From assembly GCA_039704465.1 (NCBI GenBank), contig JASFAU010000015.1, positions 186,001 through 250,000 on the forward strand: DNA of 64,000 bases, given 5' to 3'. Shown here one piece after another: positions 1 through 10,400 of the stretch (position 1 is its first letter; each line of letters begins with the position of its first letter). The notes below the pieces were generated by a model. That model was not told the origin of the DNA. It saw only the letters and a list, made by a program, of their open reading frames with translations, and searched no databases. This DNA is from Plasmodiophora brassicae. Lineage: Eukaryota > Endomyxa > Phytomyxea > Plasmodiophorida > Plasmodiophoridae. The position numbers and the translations under genes are program-made.

Positions 1-784
1 AAGCCGAAGCAGGGTTCTGCGATCGTGTCGCCTACCAAAATGGTCGGTATCGAGCTTCTCTCTACCTGGCAAGGTTCCCGTGTTCCCGTTTGCTGGCACC
101 GAACCCCAATCGGGAAATGCCCCACGCCCTCTCGGCGATCGATATTGGGTATAACGCGCTGTGGAACGAGATGATACCTCCGACGTCTGTCCCCAGTTTG
201 CCTGATGATCGCAGAACCACGAATACTGAAACAGTGTCCCGCCCTGCCCAAGGGTTTCTGCTACCAGCAACGACTTTAGGGATGCTGTCCGCCGCTGCGA
301 TCGCTTACAGTCGAGGACGTCGACCCTCCCCTGAACCTTCTGACCCAGCTCGTTCGAAACGCCGAGAACGACTAATGCCAATTGTTGCTTGGGCGATTGG
401 CGCCTTAGGAGGAGCCGATGTCGACGGGATGCGCATCAGAGTATCGGAACTGTCAGGACTCAACGAAGACGCGTTGACCGAATGTCGTCGGTCCCCGCTC
501 GCATGGTCTTTATTCCGGCGCCGACTTGTTATGTCGACGCCTGACAGGAGCGCAGTTCTGTACACAACGTTAATCGGGAGGATTTCGATTCCCCAGCAAC
601 GACGTTTGCTGATTGGATGATGGCGCACGGAGCCATCAACTTCGCTATTAACCTGAAGGAGTTCGCAAGGCAGCCTCGTCCACGGGACATTGTCTATCGG
701 CCACCTGGCGCCTGGGACTGGACAAACGTGTCCAACACCCTCACTGACAACGATTTCGCTGTCACTGATGGATGGCCGGCCTAG
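1..784 (+). pseudogene. Decayed, truncated paralogue of the secreted 3-TM protein gene at 1599-4260
   Basis: The reading frame that is open at the left edge matches the C-terminal third of the neighbouring intact gene. Both share a segment reading FLLPATTL followed by an Ala-rich membrane stretch, a second segment near position 375, and the ending RQPRPRD...VYRP...NDNF-like...DGWP before TAG at 782-784. The frame changes between about 480 and 542, and the third membrane segment seen in the intact gene is missing, so the copy is broken. Its 5' part lies outside the window. An undetected intron could explain the frame change, but it could not explain the lost membrane segment. Confidence 0.7.
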
Positions 785-1272
785 GGGACTGATGCGTCGG
801 CCACGAGTGGCGCCGGCACAGTCCATGGATGAACCTATTGTATGTATCGGCTGGGTCGTAAACCGCATGGCCCGACGACGGTCAGCCGAGCTAGTCCCAG
901 CGCACGTCCTGGATACCGCATCTGAAGCCTTCGGGCTCCAGCAGTTGACACACATTTACCGAATGCGTCAGCACAGACTACAGGGACAAGGGACTGGACA
1001 AACGTGGCCAACACCCTCACTGACAACGATTTCGCGGTCGCTGATGGATGGCCGGCCTAGGGGGCTGATATGCGTCGGTCAAGAGCTGCGCAGGCACAAT
1101 CCATGGATGTATATATTGTATGTACCGGCTGGGTCGTAAACCATGTAGCATGGCCCGAAGACGGTCAATCGAGCTATTCCCAGTGCACGTCCTCGGTACC
1201 GCATCTGAAACCTTCGGGCTCCCGCTGTTGACACACGTTTACCGAATGCATCAAAACAGTCTAGGGAAACAA
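714..1272 (+). repeat. Tandem direct duplication of a gene 3' end (units 714-989 and 990-1272)
   Basis: Two consecutive units of about 280 bp share most of their sequence. Each starts with the codons for the W-D-W...DGWP ending of the secreted 3-TM protein and continues through the stop codon into roughly 200 bp of 3' flank. The shared flank includes 'ctgggtcgtaaacc' and 'ttgacacac'. Unit 2 carries small insertions and substitutions, so the duplication is not brand new. The coding start of each unit also resembles the end of the intact gene near 4165-4230. Confidence 0.8.
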
Positions 1273-1598
1273 TGAGCTTATTATCGTGTATGGCCATAAA
1301 TTAACTGCTGATTGCCGCCGCTTAAACGTAAGTACGTACCGGGATATGGCCGCCGTCGGAACCCACTTCACCCAACCGGAATGTTTGTTCCAGAGCCGTA
1401 ACTAGTGCTGATTTACAAACAGTTGTGCGTTCCAAAACTGGTGTTCAGCTAGGCTGCACGGTACCTGGGAGGCGACCCAGCAACTGGCAGTGACGAACGG
1501 CCGGCCGCGGTCTGCGCCTGGTGTCTGCGCCGCTGTTCCGCCGAGTGTTCGGTCCAATTTTAGCTACGCCGGTAAACTGCGGCGGCGTCAGTCAGGAG
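1273..1598. other. Intergenic stretch, probable promoter of the secreted 3-TM gene
   Basis: No credible coding exon was seen. Short open frames overlap here but lack any protein-like pattern. The stretch lies directly upstream of the signal-peptide start codon at 1599, so it presumably holds the promoter and 5' UTR. No recognisable core element stands out. Confidence 0.4.
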
Positions 1599-4260
1599 AT
1601 GGGCGTCGTCTGGCTGTTTACTGCTGTCGTCGCTGCTGCAGGCGTGACCAGTGCTGCCTACTGGTGTCCCGGTGACGAATGTCTCGTGGACCGCAACGGC
1701 ACCCAAGTCAGGACTACCGTCAAACGGGTCTTCGGATTCGGGGTGTTCCTTCTTGCGGATAGCACTGGCCCGGAGCGTGTCCGAATTTCGAAGGTTGCCA
1801 ATAAGGTTCACGTCGCGTCCACCAGGCATGCATGCTAACCATTCGAGCGCACAGCCTGACGAGGTATGCATCAATGTGGCCACTGCGCAGCAGGCGCTGA
1901 GAATTATCAGCGATGGGCCAAGACTGATGTGCGCGCGGCAATGGGTGAGGGTCTGGAAGCGGGTCCTGTCTTTGCCTGATTCCATGTTTGGCAACGATGC
2001 ATTTTGGCATTATCTCGCGTTAGCCGCCAACGTCGGCATAACCTACTTGCTGGATACGGTACCAGAAGAGTTCACGCCTAATCTTATGAGAGATATCATG
2101 GGCACTGTTCTCGAGTTTGCACAGAAGACGTCCGTGCAAGTGCAGGCCTCCTTCGAAGAGTACCTGTTCCCCGTGCTGTACTGCTTTTATTCATTCGGCC
2201 ATGGTATTGTTTCCGGTGGCACTGGCTCGTCCTGGCGGTTCGTTCGCCTGCCGCAGACGCCACTGCATGTCCCGTCCCACATGGGGACGTGGCTGGGGCG
2301 AGAACTCTCCCATGTGGACGGCACCTTGGACAAATTCTTTGTGAATGCGGTCGATAAGTACCACGTCGAAGTGGCACTATGGGCATCGAAGGAGCACCCT
2401 GCGTTGCTGCGTCAGGCGATGCTATCCCTACGAACGCGCCGTCCTCCTGTTCGGCCGGATCCCCGTCTGACCGAACGTGTTAGGGAAATGGCTGATTCCA
2501 TCATTGTGGAGCGATGGAATTCCGATCGTCTGGTCACGCCCGCTGACGTATCAACGCTCCTGCTGATGGTCGCCATTGATTGGGACTACTCGCGAAATAT
2601 GCCCCGCGGTTCATGGTCGAACGCTGTTCGCCACATTGGTCGACAAGGGCTGCTCCAGATGGACTTGTTCGAGATCATGGTGGGCGTCGCGCTGGAGGCG
2701 CCCGCTTTCGAGCCATTCACTCAGACAGTGAAGGATAAGCTCTCAAACGCGACAAACGATGAGTTTGCCGCTGCTCTAGCTGCCCTGGATGTCTGTCTGC
2801 CAGAACCAGCTCTTTCACGGGTGAACAGGTTGGACCTGGTACAGGGCGAATTCCGTCGGAAGGAACGTCAGGACGAGGTGGGCCTCTTTGGTCCGTCGTC
2901 GTTCTGGGGGCTGGGTGCGTGGCGTGTCTTTGTGCAATCGGTCAGCGCGAAGGTACGCCCGTCCGACATACTGGGCATCGCTTGGACGTCAGCCGACCTT
3001 GTTAAGCACCTTCTTCCACTCCTTGACGACGCTACGTGCGACCGTATCGTGCCGCTCCTGGAATGGCGATGTCTTGCTGAGTTGAACGACGAAAAGGCGT
3101 ACATGCTCGCCGCCGATCTCTCTTGCGTGGGCGCCGGCACTGGGTTTGTCCTGGCATCGCGCTTCGAATCGGCCCTTACGAACGCCGTTCGAGGGGACGG
3201 ACATGATTTCCTGCTTTTTGCAATGATGGGCATCCGTATCACTGGATGGGCTGGTGATCCGCTGCACCTCGCGGATCTACCCGATGGTACGATATTCAAC
3301 GCATCCGCCCTTGCTGTGCGTATCAGTATGTCCATGGCGTATGACGGCGCTCCTGAACTTCTGTCTGTGGTGGACTTCCTCTTGACGAGGTACTTTCAAC
3401 GTCCGGAGCACCGCATCGCGAACGACGCTCTCCTTGTACGGAGGCACCACATTGAGGTACGCTCGGACGTGTTCGTGCTCGTCTCCTGTTTGCTGACTAT
3501 GTTGCAGAGGGACCAGCACAAGAACGACACACGTTGGGCTAACCTGGCTAAGGTTCGGCGAGATCGGCATGTCGACCGAGCGGGTCGGCGTCGCGCCGCT
3601 GTGTACCTGACGAGGTTTCCATGTGCCGACTTGCGACAACCGAACGCCACCGACTTCGCATCTGACATCATATCGGCAATCGACGCCGAATACGATGCCC
3701 TGTGGAACGCGTCGACCGCTGAACGTGCTGCTCCACCTAGAACGGGCCACAGGACAGACCTGGAACGGTTTCTGCTACCTGCAACAACGTTGGTGTCGCT
3801 TGCTGCTGCCGCGATTACGTTCGGCCATGGACGAGCCGAGCAAGAATCTCCATTGCCGGCGGTACACGAGCGTAGGCGGCTACTTGCGCCAGTAGCGGCT
3901 GGCGTGATTGGCATCGTTGGCGCCGTCGCGATCGACAAACTGCCGAGGGCGCCCGACAATCGCCCTACCGTTGGTGCCGACCACGACGAGGATGTCCTCG
4001 ATTCGCCCGGTGCCACGTTCCAGGGTTGGACGCTGGCGCTCGCCGGAAGCATCCTCTTCGGCATCGTGGGGTTTCTGTCCGCCGCCAACCTAGCTGTCAT
4101 CCTGGGCGAGGTCATACGACAGCCTCGTCCACGGGACACTGTGTACCGGCCACATCCCTCGTGGGACTGGGCCAACGTTGCGAACAGCTTCACCGATAAC
4201 GACTTCGCGGCTGCTGATGGATGGCCCCATTGCGAAACGACCTGCTCACCAGTGTCCTAG
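1599..4260 (+). CDS. Secreted or surface protein with three C-terminal membrane segments, family unknown
   Basis: The start at 1599 is chosen because it opens a clear signal peptide (MGVVWLFTAVVAAAGVTSA). One intron at 1806-1854 (49 nt, CTAAC branch site, ACAG acceptor) joins the two frames in phase 0, giving about 870 residues. A large soluble region follows the signal peptide. Hydrophobic segments lie near residues 707-726, 746-765 and 792-818, and the protein ends in a polar tail with DNDF and DGW. Residues about 25-125 weakly recall a Skp1/BTB-type fold (short strands with 'LVDRNG', then a helix ending in 'LAANVGITYLLD'); this is only a resemblance. No catalytic motif was recognised. A decayed paralogue lies immediately upstream at 1-784. 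The protein is probably a type I or multi-pass surface protein. Confidence 0.75.
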
Positions 4261-4588
4261 GAAACGAAATTGTACCTGTTATACATATTGATGAAGATTG
4301 GATAATGCGAGAACATCGGGATCGATTAGTCTGCCGTGGGAACAGTGTGGACATGGATTGAAGACGGTGACGGGTGCATTAAGCTCGTCGTATGCACGCT
4401 CGGGAACCGTTTCGTCTTCCCCGATCGAATCTACTGCGCTTCGAACGGCGTCGTGCTGGACGCTGGAGCTAATGGCGAGGTGGGCTTCATCCCCGTGTTC
4501 AGGGTCAACATTTGGACGCGATCGGACTGGCGTACCTACCCGCGCGTATGTTGCAGGGTATTACGACTGCTGCCTGCCACCTGTCGGA
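4261..4588. other. Short intergenic stretch with a possible small ORF
   Basis: A frame opening at ATG 4336 encodes a fairly protein-like run (MGTVWTWIEDGDGC...) before it enters the signal-peptide region of the next gene in another frame. It could be an unannotated upstream exon or chance. No splice junction joining it to the downstream gene was convincing, so it is left as unassigned sequence. Confidence 0.25.
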
Positions 4589-6064
4589 ATGCTGCGATTC
4601 GTCGTCGTAACGGCGTGCCTGCTCCCGGGCATGCACAGCGCGCTGGTCATCATACAACCGGCCCTGTCGCCGTTCGCAGGCATTCGGACGCGCAGCGTCC
4701 CCCAGAACAGGTACCTCGGCCCGCAGGGCACCGATGCCGTCATCGTCAACGTCACCGCCGAATTCATGGTCGTGAACAGCGACACCCTGTGCGTCACGAA
4801 CCGTGACGTCCCAGACGAGGCTCGAGGTCGCATCGTCTTTCTGGTATCGGGTGCCGGTGCCCCTCTTGTCGGATGCCCGGTGTCGGTGGTGTACAGCCGC
4901 CTGGACGAGAAAGGCGTTGCGGCCTGGATCATCATATTCCCGAACGGGCAGGATGTGACAGATCCAATTGAATTCTATCACCGCAACAGTGGCATGCTCG
5001 GGCCCGGCAGGAACGCGATGCTGTTTGTGGAGGTGGAGGAACCCGCACAGCCGGGTACCTCTCTTGTCGACTACCTTATGGACAGCTGGCAGAAGAAGGA
5101 CCCAATCGTCATCAGCGTGCGACCCGACGTTAACGACTGGGACGACTTCTACCCTCGATGGTACATCCAGGTTCTGCTGCGATGGATTCCGACCGTCGTG
5201 TTCGGGTTCGCCTGCGTCCTTGCCGCTAGGTTCCTCGGTAAGCACCTCACGTTTATCAATGCCGAATTCGATGGCACGTTGCCAGCGCCGTCGATGCGAA
5301 CGAGGAGACGTCGCATCAAGTTCATCGCTAGTCGCCTCTCCATCGTACACCTGATCCTCGTCATTGAGCTGGTGACGACTCCCGCCTTGTGCGCGTTCAT
5401 TGGCATCGGCGGCTGGGGGAGCAACGACATCCTTCCTCACGAGATGACCCTATTCTTCCTAACGGGCCTGTCCGGGTGGGGATTCACCTGCGACGTGCTC
5501 AGCGCGGTCTTCTGGACGAGCATCATCAAGGAGATCCCTGGGTCCGGACGCGGTTCGTGGTTCGGTCGGCTTCTGGACCGCCACTACATGATCAAGGTCG
5601 CGTTCTGTGTCCTTCCCGTTACGCTCGACACGGTTGCGTGCCTGCTCAACGTCTTGTACGTCAACGTACCCTACGACTACCTGCTCACAGCCGCTCTGAT
5701 CATGATCCTGCAACGGGTCGTCGGCATCCAGTTCCTGGTGCAGTCGCTGAGGTTCCAGAGGATTCTCAACCACTCTGTCCAAAGGAGCAAGCGCCCGGAC
5801 GCCATGCACAGGCTCCTGATCAGGCTGTCCCGGTGGACCCTGTACCTGTCCGTGTCCATGATTGCATTCGTGTGCTTCCTGTCCGTCGGCATTGGTACAT
5901 TCGTGTACACGCACGTCGGCTGGATGCTCTTCTGGGCAGGAGGCGGGACTATGCGTGCGCTGACAAGCCTGTGCCGCGTGATGCTGGCACAACCGTCACC
6001 TGCACGCGACGAACGCCGTATCTTACCTGTGCAGGCGCCTGTCGATCGCAATGTGCTACATTAA
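4589..6064 (+). CDS. Signal-peptide protein with lumenal domain and about seven membrane segments (paralogue of 41314-42872)
   Basis: The start at 4589 gives a signal peptide (MLRFVVVTACLLPGMHSA); the frame is open further upstream but without a leader. The intronless product is about 491 residues. Residues about 20-185 form an extracytoplasmic domain with two parts that resemble a protease-associated (PA) fold ('GAPLVGCPVSVV', 'VAAWIIIFPNG'). Roughly seven hydrophobic segments follow, from residue 190 ('WIPTVVFGFACVLAARFLG') to about 465. The same order of leader, PA-like domain and membrane bundle occurs in the gene at 41314, so the two form a family. By analogy with PA-domain multi-spanning proteins it may be a receptor or trafficking factor. 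That role is inference; no family was identified with certainty. Confidence 0.75.
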   Translation: MLRFVVVTACLLPGMHSALVIIQPALSPFAGIRTRSVPQNRYLGPQGTDAVIVNVTAEFMVVNSDTLCVTNRDVPDEARGRIVFLVSGAGAPLVGCPVSVVYSRLDEKGVAAWIIIFPNGQDVTDPIEFYHRNSGMLGPGRNAMLFVEVEEPAQPGTSLVDYLMDSWQKKDPIVISVRPDVNDWDDFYPRWYIQVLLRWIPTVVFGFACVLAARFLGKHLTFINAEFDGTLPAPSMRTRRRRIKFIASRLSIVHLILVIELVTTPALCAFIGIGGWGSNDILPHEMTLFFLTGLSGWGFTCDVLSAVFWTSIIKEIPGSGRGSWFGRLLDRHYMIKVAFCVLPVTLDTVACLLNVLYVNVPYDYLLTAALIMILQRVVGIQFLVQSLRFQRILNHSVQRSKRPDAMHRLLIRLSRWTLYLSVSMIAFVCFLSVGIGTFVYTHVGWMLFWAGGGTMRALTSLCRVMLAQPSPARDERRILPVQAPVDRNVLH

Positions 6065-6811
6065 AGTCCACGCGTGCTGATGGGCGCTCGGCAATGAGGT
6101 TGCGGGTCTGGAAGGGAACCCTGCCTTAGCCGGATTCCCATTCTGCTAAAGATGAATGCTCTCATGGCTCGCGGTCGGTCTACATGTAATACGTCCTTGT
6201 TGATGATCACCAGGCTTTAGAGATCAGGAACAGGATTTCCATGTAAGGACGTTGCACGAGGAGCTTCGACAGTCCCTGTAAACAGGGGACGAAACTCGTC
6301 ATCGTGGACCCGCATGTCCAACAACCCCTCACTGCAGGTGTAGCCAATTTAGACTTCAAGATCTGGAGGAGAGGCGTTTGCGCGCTCGCATCACACTTCT
6401 TGCGGTTGTTCGTCCACTTGATCGAGTATCCGTGCCCTTTGATGAACCCTGATGAGCAGTAGCAGGTTTAAGACGCTTCATGCTGGTGGCATGCCATGGT
6501 CAACAACACCAGGCATGTTGCGAACCTTCTGGCCTGGAGAATTATATCCGGCACTTCTTGTCCTTACATATATAAGGGCAAGCCCCAGGGTTGCAAGCTA
6601 GTTGGAGACGCAATGAAAACCTTGTCGCCGAAGTTGTCGTACATCCCGAGCAACCCGCTCCCTGAGTTTACCAAGAGAATTCAACCAGAACCGGTTGAAT
6701 GTACATCGTTGAATGTAGATCGACTTTCTGGTCGCACCTTCACCATCGGCAGCCTTGGCTCGGATAGTCTTTCTAAACTGACCCAGCGCAAACACAGCCG
6801 GTACTGGTTGC
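6065..6811. other. Intergenic, no supported gene
   Basis: About 750 bp separate the membrane-protein gene from the first recognisable retroelement remnant. Short frames exist (one from 6496 to 6822), but none shows a known motif or plausible splice structure. Part of it is probably eroded retroelement sequence, because RNase H-like coding begins right at its right edge. Confidence 0.4.
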
Positions 6812-7211
6812 GAGGACGCTGAGATGAAGAAGCATACGGCGCAGAAGATCGAGCGTTGGGCGCTTCACCTGCAAGGATTCGATTTCTGGGCCGACCTGGT
6901 GTCTCGTTAGGGCGCAGGCCGCATTGCACTGGGGTGTCGGTCGACGCGCACCTTGCAGGTGGACGATCTTCCAGTAACGCCGATGAAGCATCCCCACTTC
7001 CAATATAATGGCCGACCGGGACCGAGATCCGAGAATGACAGAGGCGGTTATCGCGCGAGGAGATGATCGAAGACGACGTGTTCTTCGATGATGACACCCG
7101 TTTGTGGAAGTCGAAAACGAACGCCGTTCTGATCCCGGATCACAAACGACTGCACCAGCTTGCGCCTTCGCATCACGATCATTGGCCATTGTGCCATTGA
7201 TCCACATCGTG

Positions 7212-7408
7212 TGTTCATCCAGAGTACCAGTACTCAGATGATGCTGCTCAGATGCTGCTGCCACCCGGTCACATGATCATGACCGTACTCGACCCCGCAG
7301 CGGCCCTTGCTGTGACGATCCTGTCCAAATACATCAGTTCGTTATATCACCAGGCGCCGACTCTTGCGACCGACCGCCCCCGTAGTGGGCAGCGGCGGCG
7401 TTAGCACA
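7212..7408 (+). repeat. 5' LTR of the young gypsy element
   Basis: This 197-bp repeat is identical to 12352-12548. It opens with 'tgttcatccagag' and ends with 'ggcgttagcaca'. The gag start codon follows 44 bp downstream. It presumably carries the element promoter; no clear TATA box was picked out. Confidence 0.92.
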
Positions 7409-7451
7409 GAAGCTTCTTGCGCAAAGAGCCCCAAGCAAACGAACTCACTTA

Positions 7452-10400
7452 ATGGCAGGAGGTGGCCGCAGAGCGCCCGTTCGTCTACAGATGGAGGACG
7501 ACGCCAGGACCAACTCCGACGCCGAGGCCAAGGAGCATGAATCGTCGACAGATGACGAAATCGATCGAGGGCTTCAGTCAACAAACCTGCACGGTAAGAG
7601 CCCGATCTTTATGCCTTTGAAACCGCCCATCCTACGTACCCTGAGCCTTACGGCCAAGGACGGAATTAACGATTTCCTCAAGAAATATAGGAAACACGTC
7701 GAGATCGTTAACGAGCGCCGACTGATCTACAAGGAGGATATTCATCCGCCAACGGTGAAGTCATGCATTACCGAGGACGTCCTCAGAGGGATGTCGAAAT
7801 ATCGCCTACGTCAACCCGCCAGCACGATCACGGATGGCGACATCATGAGCTACTTGAGGTCAGTCCAACGCAGGGAGGCTGATGTCGAGAGTTCGACAGA
7901 CATCAAGGCGCTTCTCACGAAGACAGTGGTCATGAACCTGTCAATCAAGAGTATTGAGGAACGTGTCACGTCTTTCTTCGCCAAGTTCGATGAGCTAATC
8001 GACGACTATGGGCTACAAGACACATACGCCAAAGGAACGAAAGGAACCAAGCGCAAGATCAAGGTATTACGCGGAGGTATCCGTCCCACTGACCTTGCGG
8101 TTCTAGTCGAACGCGCGATCGAGTTCGGAGGGTGCAGGGACGCTGAGAAGGACGAGCTCAAATTCTCGACCTCGTCGACCGTCTTGCCAAAGAGCAGGAC
8201 AAACACTTCCGGCTGCAAGCTGAGAAGAAGAAGTCTCCAGCGCAGACCATGTCCCCACCTGCAGGTAAGAAAGGTAAGGACGTTGTTGCTCCGAATAGGA
8301 ATGGCGGCAAGCATCCGACAAATCCGATCGGACTGAAGACAGCTCAATCGTCCACATCGCAAACGAAAGACGAATCGAGGGACATCCCCGAGCACATCCG
8401 AAAACGTTTCGAAGGTAAGGATCCTCCAAAGGCAGGTTGCCTAATCTGCAAGGAGCAGCACTGGGTCCAAGTGTGCCCGAAGGCAACTCAAGGAGAACGC
8501 AAAGCTGCCATTGAAAAGTTCCAGAAAGAGCGCAAAGAGAAGGAGAGTAAGGGCAACGCAGACACGGCAAAGCGCATGGGCCCGCCGTCGCCGTCAACAC
8601 CGTCCCCTATGAGACTTCGCTTCCAGAACTCGCTCGACCTTCCATTCGAAGCCGATAGTGGTGCGACGAAGACCGTCATTTCGCAATCGCAACTGCTACG
8701 GATTCAAGCCATCCAGCATGTCCCAGTCAAAGTGTTCGACCATCCAACGGAGGCGAAACTTGCAACGATCGGGGCTACGACAACAATTGTCGCCACAGCG
8801 ATCGTGGACATCACCATTGTCCCACCTTCGCATGGCAAACCTGCACATCTACGCGGGCGGGAAATCAACGTATGTCGCGAAGACCTATCTGATGACATTG
8901 TCCTTTTAGGAGCCCCGGAACTGGACGCGTTGGGTATCAATCCAGCTACACAACTGAAGGAGATGTTAATCGAGGCAAATGGTCCTATCATCATCGAAGC
9001 GGATCCGACCCCGGAACGTCACGCCCCAGGTGGTCAAGGGATCACGATGAGAGCGGTAAGACACCCGGAGGTAAGTGGAACAACTCGCGATCATGAGCCC
9101 CAATTGGACACCAATGATCCGGGTGACGACTATGATGTCGAAATCGGAGAACACTCCGATACAGACGTGGACAGGGCAATAGACCGGATGATACAACGTG
9201 CAACTGACTCCGGTTTCCCTAACGATCAAGTCCCGCGTCTACGCACAACTGTCAATCGACACAAAGACATATGGCGAACGAAGCTTGGCCGTGATCCACC
9301 TGCGAAAGTAAGTCCACTGAAACTACACTTCAAAGCAGATGCTCGTCCTGTTCGTTGCCGAACACGAAGGTATACCCTCGAACATCAAAAATTCATGGAT
9401 GATCACGTAGGAACCTTGGCGGAAAACGATTTTGTGTACCGCAATCCGCACAGCAGGTACGCGTCGCCGTGTCTGGTCGTCGACAAGAAGGACACGGAGG
9501 TTCGCGGCCATCGGCTGACCGTCGACATCAATGAAGCCGTCAACAAACAGACCGAACGCATTGCATGGCCGATGCCTCACATCGACATCATCCTGACCTA
9601 CCTACGTTCCGCGACCATCTTCATGCTGTTCGATGCCTTTAAAGGCTATTGGCAATTTCCGTTGCACCCTGATTCGCAGGAGGCCTGCTCGTTCATGACG
9701 CACATCGCCACGTTTACACCCAGGCGCATCATCCAGGGAATCGCTGATTGCGTGTTTGCGTTCCAGGCGGGAATGCAACAGGTGTTGGGGAAACTTCTAT
9801 ATATCTGCGCCCTACTCTGGATCGACGATATCCTCGGCTACGTATCTGGATTCGGAGCCTACATGGACACACTCGAATCTCTTCTCAACGCTTTCGACGA
9901 GTTTGGAGTTAAACTCAACCCTGATCGCTGCCAGTTATATCTCACTTCAGTGACATGGTGCGGTCGCGTTATATCCGCTGATGGAGTGTCGTTCGATCGC
10001 TCGTATCTCAACGCCTTGCACGATCTATCAACTCCTATCACGGCTGCTGATCTCCAACAGTTCCTCTCGGGCCTCAATTGGGTCCGTTCTGTTATCCCTC
10101 AATTCGCGGCACATGTTCATCCGCTACAGGATCTACTTCTGTCCGCTTCTCGTTCTGTCAGCAGTCTGAAGAAATCACACCTACGTCGAGTTCGTTTAGC
10201 CGACATCGGCTGGACCACTGACCATCTCACCAGTTTCAATTCTCTGAAGCATCGACTATCGGAGGCCATGACGCTGGCGCACCCCAAGGACGAATGGATC
10301 ATGTGTCTCTTTCCGGATGCGAGTGACCGTTTCTGGTCTGTTTTCCTGTCGCAGATCCCTCCGGAAGATATTGATCTCCCGTACGGTGAGCAACACCACG

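Noticed and set aside
305..955. Long minus-strand ORF over the decayed paralogue
   Set aside because: It is an antisense shadow of the plus-strand coding sequence; the plus frame matches the intact neighbour and the minus frame has no motif.
3396..4193. 265-residue minus-strand ORF inside the 3-TM protein gene
   Set aside because: Composition is Arg/Ser-rich as expected from antisense of GC-rich coding DNA, and the plus frame is well supported.
4505..5440. 311-residue minus-strand ORF opposite the 7TM gene
   Set aside because: Antisense artefact of high GC3; no hydrophobic or domain pattern, while the plus frame has a leader and membrane segments.
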